From: Parahoeflea halophila
Lineage (GTDB): Bacteria; Pseudomonadota; Alphaproteobacteria; Rhizobiales; Rhizobiaceae
Assembly (NCBI RefSeq): GCF_900220985.1
Contig: NZ_OCPC01000002.1
Location: 558,001 to 622,000 of the forward strand
Length of the DNA: 64,000 nt
Direction: 5' to 3'
Below the pieces are notes generated by a model that saw nothing but the letters and a program-made list of their open reading frames with translations, had not been told where the DNA came from and did no database searches. The position numbers were made by a program, and so were the translations under genes. Of the stretch, positions 17,942-25,766 are shown one piece after another (the stretch's first letter is position 1; every line of letters begins with the position of its first letter).

Positions 17942-18879
17942 GCGGCACCTCTCAGTCCGCCCTGGGCGAGTTCGGCGTGCAGTCGGCCCTTGCGCCTGAG
18001 GGTGCCGGGGCCACGGCGATCAATGGGCTGACCATCGGCATGACCATCGCCTTTGGCGTGATCTTCGTTCTCCTGGTGCTCTTTGCCTGGGCCGTGCTGG
18101 CGGGACGCCTGGCCCCGCGGCGCTGGTGGATCTGGGCCGGTGGCATCGCGCTGCCGCTGGTCTCGGTGCTGGCGCTGGTGGTGGTCTCGACCGGGATCCT
18201 GCAAAAGATCACCCGGGAGGAGCCTGATGCGCTGGTCATTGAGGTCACCGGTAAACAGTTCTGGTGGGACGTGCTTTATGACCCTGAGGGCTGGGCCCTG
18301 CGAGACGCCAACGAGATCGTCATCCCTAAGGGCCGCCCGGTGACCTTCCGGCTGAAATCCGACAACGTGATCCATTCCTTCTGGGTGCCCAAGCTTACTG
18401 GCAAGATGGACATGATCCCGGGCCGGGTGAATACCCTGCCGGTGCTGGCCACCGAGACCGGGCGCTTTCGCGGCCAATGCGCCGAGTTCTGCGGGCTGTC
18501 GCACCCAAAAATGGCCTTCGAGGTCGTGGTGCTGGAGCCCGCAGAGTTCGACGCCTGGATGCAGCGCAACAGCGGCGAGGCCCGCGATGCCGCCCGCAGC
18601 GAACTCCTGCGCGGGCGCGATGTCTTTGTCGAGGCGGGCTGCCCTGCCTGTCACACTATCCGCGGCGTGGCCGACGGCGGTACCCTGGGGCCGGACCTCA
18701 CTCGGGTCGGCGGGCGCGGCAGTCTCGGCGCGGGCATGTGGCGGATGAACCAGGGCACGCTGGCGGGCTGGATCGCGGATCCGAGTGCGATGAAACCTGG
18801 CGCCGAGATGCCATCCTACAACCACTTGCCGGGGCCCGACCTGCGTGCGCTCTCGGCCTATCTGGCGAGCCTTAAATGA
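17938..18879 (+). CDS. Cytochrome c oxidase subunit II with C-terminal heme c (caa3 type)
   Basis: 313 residues. Two N-terminal membrane helices (about 32-55 and 65-87) are followed by the cupredoxin domain. CuA ligands are complete: His146, Cys181, Cys185, His189 and Met192, within CAEFCGLSHPKM. A cytochrome c domain is fused at the C-terminus (CPACH at 235-239, likely Met in GAEMPSY). This caa3 arrangement lets the subunit take electrons directly from membrane-bound cytochromes. The start overlaps the preceding gene, and the stop overlaps the subunit I gene. The order resembles the alternative coxMNOP oxidase described in Bradyrhizobium, but orthology is not proven here. Confidence 0.93.
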   Translation: MSGTSQSALGEFGVQSALAPEGAGATAINGLTIGMTIAFGVIFVLLVLFAWAVLAGRLAPRRWWIWAGGIALPLVSVLALVVVSTGILQKITREEPDALVIEVTGKQFWWDVLYDPEGWALRDANEIVIPKGRPVTFRLKSDNVIHSFWVPKLTGKMDMIPGRVNTLPVLATETGRFRGQCAEFCGLSHPKMAFEVVVLEPAEFDAWMQRNSGEARDAARSELLRGRDVFVEAGCPACHTIRGVADGGTLGPDLTRVGGRGSLGAGMWRMNQGTLAGWIADPSAMKPGAEMPSYNHLPGPDLRALSAYLASLK

Positions 18880-21413
18880 CTGAACGCCAAGCATACGTCG
18901 TCGATCTCCCCGAGGATGAAAGCTATTCCGGCAGCGCCAAGGGTGAGCCCGGGAAAAGCTTCGAGCGCATCTGGGACGCCCCGCAGGGAGTCCGCCACCT
19001 GTCTTCGGTCAGCCACCGCGTGGTCGGTAAACGCTTTCTGGTCACCGGTTTCGTATTCTTCCTTATCGCCGGGTTCTTGGCCCTGCTGGTCCGCACCCAG
19101 CTGATCGTGCCGGACAATACCTTCCTGGATTCAGAGACCTACAACCAGGTCTTCACGATGCATGGCACGATCATGATGTTCCTCTTCGCGATCCCCATGC
19201 TGGAGGGGTTCGCGGTTCACTTGATCCCGCTGATGGTCGGCGCCCGCGACCTGGTGTTTCCCAGGCTCGGCGCCTTTGGTTACTACTGCTATCTGTTCGG
19301 CGGCATCATCGTGCTGTCCTCGTTCCTGTTCGACGCGGCGCCGGCAGGGGGCTGGTTCATGTATGTGCCGCTGTCGACAAGCACCTATACGCAGGACCTG
19401 TCGGCGGATTTCTGGCTTATCGGCATCACATTTGCCGAGATCGCCTCAGTCACTGCTGCCGTCGAGATCATCGCCGCCATCCTCTGCACGCGCGCGCCGG
19501 GAATGAGCCTGGCCAAGATGCCCATCCTGATGTGGTACCTTCTGGTCACCGCCTTCATGATCGCCGTGGGCTTTCCGCCGCTGATCATCGGCTCGATCCT
19601 GCTCGAGGCGGAGCGTTTGTTGGGTCTGCCGTTCTTTGAAGTTGCCCTGGGCGGCGACCCTCTGCTCTGGCAGCACCTGTTCTGGCTCTTCGGTCACCCG
19701 GAAGTCTACATCATCTTCCTCCCCGCCGCCGGGATGGTGGCGACGATGCTGCCGACCTTTGTGGGCAAGCCGCTCTTTGGATATGGTTTCGCCGTGGCGG
19801 CTGTGGTGTCCATGGGATTCCTCAGCTTCGGCCTCTGGGCACACCACATGTTTGCCACCGGCCTGCCGGTAATGTCGCTGACGCTGTTTTCGGCAGCCTC
19901 CACCATGGTGGCAATCCCGACAGGCGTGCAGATCTTCTGCTTTCTCGCCACGCTGGCGGAGGGGCGGCCGCGGATGAGCGTGCCGATGCTGTTTATCCTG
20001 GGCTTTCTCTTCATCTTCGTGCTGGGCGGCCTGACCGGTGTCATGGTCGCCGCCGTGCCGTTCAACCTGCAGGCTCACGATAGCTACTTCGTGGTGGCCC
20101 ATCTGCATTACGTGCTGATCGGCGGTTTCGTCTTCCCGATGTTCGGCGCTCTCTATTATTGGATGCCGCAGTTCACCGGGCGCATGATGTCCGAGACCCT
20201 GGGCCGATGGGTCTTCTGGCTGATGTTCATCGGCTTCAACCTGGCCTTCTTCATGATGCATTTGACCGGGCTGCGGGGCATGCCGCGTCGCATCGCCAGC
20301 TATCCTGAGGGCCTTGGCTGGGATCGGCTGAACATGCTCTCGACGCTGGGCTCCTATATCCTGGCCGCCGGAGTTTTGCTGTTCGTCTTCGACTTCTTCC
20401 GGCATCGGCGCCACGGCACCCAGGCCCCGCGCAACCCCTGGGGGGCGGCCACGCTGGAGTGGCTCTATCCGCCGATCCCGCCCGGTTTCAATTTCCATGC
20501 CATTCCCGAAATCCGCTCCCGCGAGCCTTTGTGGGACCAGCCCGAGTTGATGGACCGCCCGGCTCCCGAGATAGATGGCGCGCTTCGACCCTGCACCGAT
20601 CATCGGCGCGAGACAATGGGCAACGACCCGATCACCGGCGCGCCTCTGCAGATCGTCCGGCTGCCGCATCCCACCTGGGTACCGCTGATCACGGCCTTCG
20701 GGCTGGCGCTTGGGTTCGGGGCGACTCTGGCGTCGCTTTACTGGCTGGTGGCGGTCGGCTTCGCCATCGCGCTGGCCGGGTTCACGGCTTGGGTCTGGGA
20801 GCCGTCTGACAGTGGCGTTCTGCGGGACAGCGGTTTGGGTGACCTGCGCCTGCCGGTCAATGTCGTCGATCCGCGCAGCCATCTGCATTTCGCCGTGGTC
20901 GGCACCATGATGATCTCTGCCGCGCTCTTTGCCTCGCTGCTTTTTGCCGGGCTCTACCTTTGGAACACACAACCGCATTGGGCCGAGACCACGCCCCCTG
21001 CAGCACCGCTGGAGGCCGGCCTGGCGCTGGGCGTTTCGATCGTGGTTTTTCTGCTCGGTTTGGCCAGCCATCGTGCGGCGTTTACCGCGAAAGTCACGCC
21101 GGTGATCGTCATTGACCTGGGTTTGGCCCTGGGGTCCGCAGCGCTTGGCGCTTTGCTTTTCATGTCGATCCGCACGGTCGATCCCTACGGCTCTGCCTAT
21201 GCGGCAGTCGGCTGGGCGCTCTTTGCCTTCGTCGCGGGCTATCTTGCCGTGGCGATATACTGGTCCCTCGTCAATGCGCTGCGCAAAGCCGTGGGAGCGG
21301 TGAAACCGGGACAGATGCTGCCAAACCTGTTGATAGCGACCTACGCGAAGGTCGTGGCGATCATGGGCGGAATGACTGCGGCGGCCTATCTGCTGGCGGG
21401 AGGTGCGGCATGA
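18876..21413 (+). CDS. Cytochrome c oxidase, fused subunits I and III
   Basis: 845 residues. Residues about 45-540 are subunit I, with heme a ligands His96 and His411, heme a3 ligand His409, and CuB ligands His274, His323 and His324. The cross-linking Tyr278 and proton-gating Glu276 are in HPEVY. The D-pathway entry Asp125 is present, but the usual Asn residues near it are absent (VHLIP and FPRLGAF). The K-pathway Lys is replaced by Gln352 in IPTGVQIF. Residues about 600-840 are a divergent subunit III. It is the terminal O2 reductase of the operon; the pathway changes make its proton-pumping capacity uncertain. Confidence 0.93.
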   Translation: MTERQAYVVDLPEDESYSGSAKGEPGKSFERIWDAPQGVRHLSSVSHRVVGKRFLVTGFVFFLIAGFLALLVRTQLIVPDNTFLDSETYNQVFTMHGTIMMFLFAIPMLEGFAVHLIPLMVGARDLVFPRLGAFGYYCYLFGGIIVLSSFLFDAAPAGGWFMYVPLSTSTYTQDLSADFWLIGITFAEIASVTAAVEIIAAILCTRAPGMSLAKMPILMWYLLVTAFMIAVGFPPLIIGSILLEAERLLGLPFFEVALGGDPLLWQHLFWLFGHPEVYIIFLPAAGMVATMLPTFVGKPLFGYGFAVAAVVSMGFLSFGLWAHHMFATGLPVMSLTLFSAASTMVAIPTGVQIFCFLATLAEGRPRMSVPMLFILGFLFIFVLGGLTGVMVAAVPFNLQAHDSYFVVAHLHYVLIGGFVFPMFGALYYWMPQFTGRMMSETLGRWVFWLMFIGFNLAFFMMHLTGLRGMPRRIASYPEGLGWDRLNMLSTLGSYILAAGVLLFVFDFFRHRRHGTQAPRNPWGAATLEWLYPPIPPGFNFHAIPEIRSREPLWDQPELMDRPAPEIDGALRPCTDHRRETMGNDPITGAPLQIVRLPHPTWVPLITAFGLALGFGATLASLYWLVAVGFAIALAGFTAWVWEPSDSGVLRDSGLGDLRLPVNVVDPRSHLHFAVVGTMMISAALFASLLFAGLYLWNTQPHWAETTPPAAPLEAGLALGVSIVVFLLGLASHRAAFTAKVTPVIVIDLGLALGSAALGALLFMSIRTVDPYGSAYAAVGWALFAFVAGYLAVAIYWSLVNALRKAVGAVKPGQMLPNLLIATYAKVVAIMGGMTAAAYLLAGGAA

Positions 21414-21739
21414 CGCGGCTGACCTATGCCATCGCCAAGCCCGTCCTGCTCTGGGCCCTGCATTTTGCGTTGATCTACGCGCTGATCTCGGCGGCCTGCG
21501 CCCCCCGCGCGCTGCTGACGCAGGAAGTTCTGGTTGTCACCGCGGCCGTGCTGACCTTGACGGCGGCAACCCTGCAAATTTTCTGGTTGTGGCGGACGTC
21601 CAGCAACGGAGATTCGGAGCCGCAAAGCAGTGATGAGCTTCTGCTGCGGCGTGCAGCATGGTGGACGGCACTGATCTCACTCATCGCCACCCTCGCCAAC
21701 CTCATGCCGGTGCTGATCCTGCCCGGCTGTCAGGGTTAG
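21410..21739 (+). CDS. Small three-helix membrane protein, probable oxidase accessory subunit
   Basis: 109 residues with three hydrophobic helices (about 12-32, 38-62 and 84-104). It overlaps the end of the fused subunit I/III gene and precedes the ctaG gene by 12 bp. The position corresponds to that of small fourth subunits such as CoxP in alternative rhizobial oxidase clusters. No metal-binding motif is visible. The assignment is from context. Confidence 0.65.
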   Translation: MTRLTYAIAKPVLLWALHFALIYALISAACAPRALLTQEVLVVTAAVLTLTAATLQIFWLWRTSSNGDSEPQSSDELLLRRAAWWTALISLIATLANLMPVLILPGCQG

Positions 21740-21751
21740 AAAGGACCGATC

Positions 21752-22468
21752 ATGCAAGAAGACGCGTATATCCCTTTTTGCGGCACTCCGCCTCTCCCCG
21801 AGCAATTGCTCACAAGCTGGACTCTCGACCCCTTCCTGCTCTTCGGCCTCGCCATTTTTTCCGCCCTGCTCTGGTGGCAGGCAGAACGCCGCGGAACGGC
21901 GCTGGGCGGGGCCGTGCTGGTGACGTTGCTCTTCGTCTCACCGCTCTGCGCGGCCTCGATGGCGCTGTTCTCGGCGCGAGTTGGTCAGCACATCCTGCTG
22001 ACGCTGGTCGCCGCGCCGCTCCTGGCCGCCGCCCTGCCACGGTTGAGGCTGCCGGTTTGGCCCGTGTCGCTGGCCTTTGCTTTGCTGTTCTGGGGCTGGC
22101 ATATGCCGATACCTTACGCCGCGACACTTAAGGCGGACCTGACCTATTGGGTTATGCATCTGTCGTTGACCGGCACCGCCGTCGCGCTTTTCGTGGCGTT
22201 CCGCGCAGCCGGCGCGCTGGCGGCGGTGCCGGCGGTCTTTACTGCAGCACAGCTCACCGCCTTCGCCGTGGTGCTCACCCTCGCGCCCTCGGCATGGCAT
22301 GACTGGCACGCCTTCACCGCTCCGCCTTACGGCCTTTCGGCCCTGGGTGACCAGCAACTGGCCGGTGCGCTCATGTGGGTCGCGGGTGGCGGACTCTTCA
22401 TGGTTTTGGTGGCGCTGCAGGTTCGAAGACTGCTACGGTACGAGGCGATCGCCAACAATGCGAATTGA
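21752..22468 (+). CDS. ctaG: Cytochrome c oxidase assembly factor, caa3_CtaG family
   Basis: 238 residues, mostly hydrophobic with about six or seven helices. The N-terminal CGTPPLPEQLLTSWTLDPFL and the later WHMPIPYAATLK and HLSLTGTAVALF segments match the Bacillus-type CtaG (caa3_CtaG) family rather than the copper chaperone Cox11. It probably helps build the CuB or CuA centre of the oxidase encoded upstream. Last gene of the operon; it converges with trkA, with only a 7-bp gap. Confidence 0.88.
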   Translation: MQEDAYIPFCGTPPLPEQLLTSWTLDPFLLFGLAIFSALLWWQAERRGTALGGAVLVTLLFVSPLCAASMALFSARVGQHILLTLVAAPLLAAALPRLRLPVWPVSLAFALLFWGWHMPIPYAATLKADLTYWVMHLSLTGTAVALFVAFRAAGALAAVPAVFTAAQLTAFAVVLTLAPSAWHDWHAFTAPPYGLSALGDQQLAGALMWVAGGGLFMVLVALQVRRLLRYEAIANNAN

Positions 22469-22475
22469 GCAGACC

Positions 22476-23117
22476 TCACTCCGGTGCGAACAGGTCCTCA
22501 AGATCGCCCAGCGCATCGCGTTTCAATAGCACCACCAGAATGTCTCCTTCCTGGAAGGAGGCGTTTTGCTCCGGCAGAAACTCCTCTCCGTCGCGGATCA
22601 GCGCGACAACGCGCCCCTCGCCCGGCAGATCCAGATCCTGCTGGGCCAGCTGTTCGGGGACGGTCACGCGGGTCAGCGCCAAACTATCCTGCAGCAAAGG
22701 CTGCTGAGACGGGTCACCGCCCTGGGTCAGCGCCTCGACGATGTCTTCTGCGACGCGGGCATGCGGGTTGATGACATCATCCAGTCCCAACTCATGGCAT
22801 ACCCGCAACAAATCATTGGACGTGATTTGTGGAATCACCCGGCAATAACCGATCGAACGGGCTATCAGCGCCGAGAGTATGTTGATCTCCGAGGCATCGG
22901 TCACCGCGATACAGACATCTTCTTCGCTGCGAAATGCCTCACGAAGCACGTCCGGGGACGTGCCGCCGCCTTCTATCATTCCGCAGTCGATCTGTTCTGC
23001 CGCCTGTTCCAGCAGATCGCGCGACTTGTCGATCAGAACCACCTCCTTGTCGATCCCGATTAACTGCTCCGCGATGGCGAGGCCGAAGCTCGACGCGCCG
23101 ACGATGACGATACGCAT
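22476..23117 (-). CDS. trkA: TrkA-family potassium uptake regulatory subunit
   Basis: 213 residues: an RCK_N nucleotide-binding domain with the motif IVIVGASSFGLAIAEQL and acidic ligand residue (VVLIDKS), followed by an RCK_C domain (TRVTVPEQLAQQDLDL). It is a single-unit TrkA/KtrA, half the length of E. coli TrkA. It gates the TrkH channel encoded 9 bp upstream in response to nucleotides. Located at the end of the amine oxidase/cytochrome operon. Confidence 0.9.
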   Translation of the reverse strand: MRIVIVGASSFGLAIAEQLIGIDKEVVLIDKSRDLLEQAAEQIDCGMIEGGGTSPDVLREAFRSEEDVCIAVTDASEINILSALIARSIGYCRVIPQITSNDLLRVCHELGLDDVINPHARVAEDIVEALTQGGDPSQQPLLQDSLALTRVTVPEQLAQQDLDLPGEGRVVALIRDGEEFLPEQNASFQEGDILVVLLKRDALGDLEDLFAPE

Positions 23118-23126
23118 GGTGGTCTC

Positions 23127-24596
23127 CTATGTTGCTCTGACCCAGCTGCGTGGCAGCAGCAGCGCAAGTACGGCTATGAACTCCAGTCGCCCTAACCACA
23201 TCGCGAAGGCGACGGAGAGTTTCAAGTCGGTTGGCATGTCCGGTCCAACGGCCCCGGTGGATAGGCCAACGGTGGACAACGCGGAGATGGTGTCGAAAAG
23301 CGCAGACAGCGGGGTGTAGCCATGGGCCACGAAATGAAACCACAAGAGCCCGGCAAAGCCGAGGTAGATCAGCACCAGGGCCAACAGCTGTACCAGGGCC
23401 AAGGTCGACACCGGTTCTCCTTCATGGCGCAGTGGAGCCACGGCGTGTTCGGTCATTCGCACATGGCGCACGGCATGGACCACCGCTCCGATGCAGACGT
23501 GCAGACGACTGAGCTTCAGCCCTCCCGCCGTCGAACCCGCATCGCCGCCCCAGAGCATTGCCGCCAGCAGGATGATCAGTGCCGGCCCTGCATCATAGAC
23601 CGGCCCGGTCGAAAAACCGGCGGTCGTCAGCCCCGAAATCAGGTTCAACGCATGTTCGTAGAGCGTGAGTTCCACGCTCTGGGAGGTGGCCACGACCGCC
23701 ACCAGATAGACCACCAGCATGACGGCAACCGCCGCAAGGACCCGCTGCACCGAGCCAAGCCGCCATGCGTCGCGGTGCCGCCCCTGGCCAACGAAAACGA
23801 AGACCAGCAGCGAAATGGCCCCCAGCACGCAAGAGAGGATCACCATTCCCTGCCCGAGAGGCGAATAGCTGGCCAGACTGTCGGCCCGCGGGCTGAACCC
23901 GGCGGTGGAAATGGCAGACAGCGTCAACACCAGCGCCTCACGCCAGTCGGGGATCACCAGCATGGTCAATAGAGTCATCACCAGCGTCAGCGCGCCGTAG
24001 ACCGAGAGCAGCTGCTGCGCCTGTTGGCGGGTCGAGGAGATGCGGTCACCCTGCTGGATATCGACATGCCCCAGCTGGCGCGCGGAGCGTCCGCGCGGCA
24101 GAAGCAGCGCCAGCACTGCGGTCGCGATCACCAAGCCGCCACACCATTGCATCCAGCCGCGCAGGACATGGCCCGCAAATGGCCAGCTTTCTGTATTCTG
24201 TGCGACCGTTAGTCCGGTCGTGGTGATGCCGCTGACCGCCTCGAAAAAGGCGTCAACGGGCGGCATTCCCAGCACGTAGAAAGCCGGGGTGGTCAGAACT
24301 GCAGCGGTCAGGAATACCAGCGCGACTGTCATCATCGCCTCTAACCCGCGCAGGTCGTCCGGAAGGGGGTGGCTGCGCAATGCCAGATACAGGCCTGCCG
24401 CAAAGAGTGTCGGGATCAACAGCGCTGCCGCGTAGTACCAGTCCCCCTCGACCAGTGCCCAGACGCCAGGCGGCAGACAGAGGATGGCGAAGATGGGGGC
24501 ATGTTTTCCGATCGTGAGTGCAATCACGCTGGGCCGGGCCACGGTCATGACGGCAGTCGCCCCCGACCGAAAGAAAGACGCCGGGCGGATCGCCAT
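23127..24596 (-). CDS. trkH: TrkH-family potassium uptake membrane subunit
   Basis: 489-residue K+ translocating subunit with four M1-P-M2 repeats. Selectivity-filter-like segments are visible: SGITTTGLTV, SAISTAGFSP, SGLTTAGFST and SALSTVGLST. All have the TxG pattern. The partner RCK subunit is the next gene. It lies 36 bp downstream of a cytochrome c gene. Potassium uptake through Trk uses the proton motive force, which the convergent oxidase could build; this link is inference. Confidence 0.92.
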   Translation of the reverse strand: MAIRPASFFRSGATAVMTVARPSVIALTIGKHAPIFAILCLPPGVWALVEGDWYYAAALLIPTLFAAGLYLALRSHPLPDDLRGLEAMMTVALVFLTAAVLTTPAFYVLGMPPVDAFFEAVSGITTTGLTVAQNTESWPFAGHVLRGWMQWCGGLVIATAVLALLLPRGRSARQLGHVDIQQGDRISSTRQQAQQLLSVYGALTLVMTLLTMLVIPDWREALVLTLSAISTAGFSPRADSLASYSPLGQGMVILSCVLGAISLLVFVFVGQGRHRDAWRLGSVQRVLAAVAVMLVVYLVAVVATSQSVELTLYEHALNLISGLTTAGFSTGPVYDAGPALIILLAAMLWGGDAGSTAGGLKLSRLHVCIGAVVHAVRHVRMTEHAVAPLRHEGEPVSTLALVQLLALVLIYLGFAGLLWFHFVAHGYTPLSALFDTISALSTVGLSTGAVGPDMPTDLKLSVAFAMWLGRLEFIAVLALLLPRSWVRAT

Positions 24597-24632
24597 CAGA
24601 CCGCGGTCGCCGGGCCGCGATTGGTGCGCGGG

Positions 24633-25325
24633 TCACTGCACATCGGGCGGCGTTTGCTGGTAGTAGAGCGCGACGGCCTCTATCTCGTCGGGGCTCAGCG
24701 ACTTGGCGATCTGTTCCATGACGTTGAGGGGCCCGTTCGCCCGCTCTCCCTCACGCCATGCGATCAGCTGATCTGCGATGTACTGTGCCGATTGCCCCGA
24801 CAGCCGGGGAATGGCCGCACCGCTGGTCTCGTCGCCACCGTGGCATTGGCTGCAGGCCGTCACCGTGTCGCTGCCTGACGCAGCCAGGGCGCCGCCGAGT
24901 TGCACCTTTTCGGCAGGAGCGCCATGCTCGAACTTCGACATCTTGGGTGCAGCCGAGGCGTAGTAATCCGACACGGCCTCCCGCTCCGCGTCGCCCAATT
25001 GCATGGCGATCGGCACCATTATTGGCGAGATGCGGTCGCCCGACATGAAGGCCTTGAGCTGATCGACCAGGTATTTCGCGGGCTGGCCGGCGAGCCCGGG
25101 AATATCGCCCAGGCCGGCCCCGGCGTCATCGAGCCCGTGGCACGCCATGCATTTCATCCCGACGCCACCGCGCTGTGCGCCGCCAGAGGCGATGACGCGG
25201 CCCAGGGCTGTGGCAGGGGTACGTTCGGTGTTGGCCTCGTCGCCATCAAACAGTGCGGGCGGGGTCTCGGCCCCGGCCGCAAAGGCCATGAAGACCGTGA
25301 CGAGGGGAAGTACGGAAACTCTCAT
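24633..25325 (-). CDS. Di-heme cytochrome c (c4-like)
   Basis: 230 residues with a Sec signal peptide (residues 1-19, ending AAGA). Heme motifs CMACH and CSQCH are at residues 59-63 and 158-162. Its domain layout is close to that of the di-heme cytochrome at 16614-17432 (long linker, then AGQPAKYLVDQL and SGQSAQYIADQL), which suggests duplication within the block. It is placed 3 bp after a mono-heme cytochrome gene. Likely role: periplasmic electron carrier between the flavin oxidase/dehydrogenase and the oxidase. Confidence 0.9.
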   Translation of the reverse strand: MRVSVLPLVTVFMAFAAGAETPPALFDGDEANTERTPATALGRVIASGGAQRGGVGMKCMACHGLDDAGAGLGDIPGLAGQPAKYLVDQLKAFMSGDRISPIMVPIAMQLGDAEREAVSDYYASAAPKMSKFEHGAPAEKVQLGGALAASGSDTVTACSQCHGGDETSGAAIPRLSGQSAQYIADQLIAWREGERANGPLNVMEQIAKSLSPDEIEAVALYYQQTPPDVQ

Positions 25326-25328
25326 GGC

Positions 25329-25766
25329 TCAGCCCTCCTTCAGGTCTGCAAACTTGGCGCGCATGCGTTTCACGTCTTCGGCCGAAACGTCAGCGTCGTA
25401 GTCATTGCCGAGGTTGGTTTGCAGGAAGGACACGATCGCCGCCACTTGGGCGTCGTCAAGCCAGTCGGCAAAGGACGGCATGGCCCCGTTGCCTTCGAGG
25501 ATCAGATTGACCGGAAAGCGTGCGTGGCCAAGCCGGGGATTGTCTGCCAGAGCCGGGTACCTGCCCGCACCGTAAGCCCCTTTGCCCTCGGGGCCGTGGC
25601 AGCCTGAACAGGCGCGACGGTAGAGCTCTGCGCCGTCCTCGTCGGTGAACTTCTCGGTGGTGGACCCGAGGTCGCGCCGCCCGGCATCGACCTGCGAGTT
25701 GTCCTCCTGCGCAAGGCTGGGGAGCGCGAAAACCAGTAACAGGGGTGCGATCAGGAAACGCATCAT
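25329..25766 (-). CDS. Mono-heme cytochrome c
   Basis: 145 residues with a signal peptide (residues 1-20, ending SLAQ). One heme motif, CSGCH at residues 53-57, followed by GPEGKGAYGAGRYPALADNP, typical of class I cytochromes of dehydrogenase complexes; candidate axial Met in GAMPSFADWL. It directly follows the flavin amine oxidase gene (one codon boundary apart), so it may be the electron acceptor of that enzyme, which would then be a dehydrogenase rather than an H2O2-forming oxidase. Confidence 0.88.
   Translation of the reverse strand: MMRFLIAPLLLVFALPSLAQEDNSQVDAGRRDLGSTTEKFTDEDGAELYRRACSGCHGPEGKGAYGAGRYPALADNPRLGHARFPVNLILEGNGAMPSFADWLDDAQVAAIVSFLQTNLGNDYDADVSAEDVKRMRAKFADLKEG

Noticed and set aside
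15450-17948. Open frame of 832 codons on the minus strand
   Set aside because: It lies opposite the GMC and cytochrome genes, is rich in Arg, His, Gly and Val, and matches no family. Long antisense frames are common in GC-rich genes with strong third-position bias.
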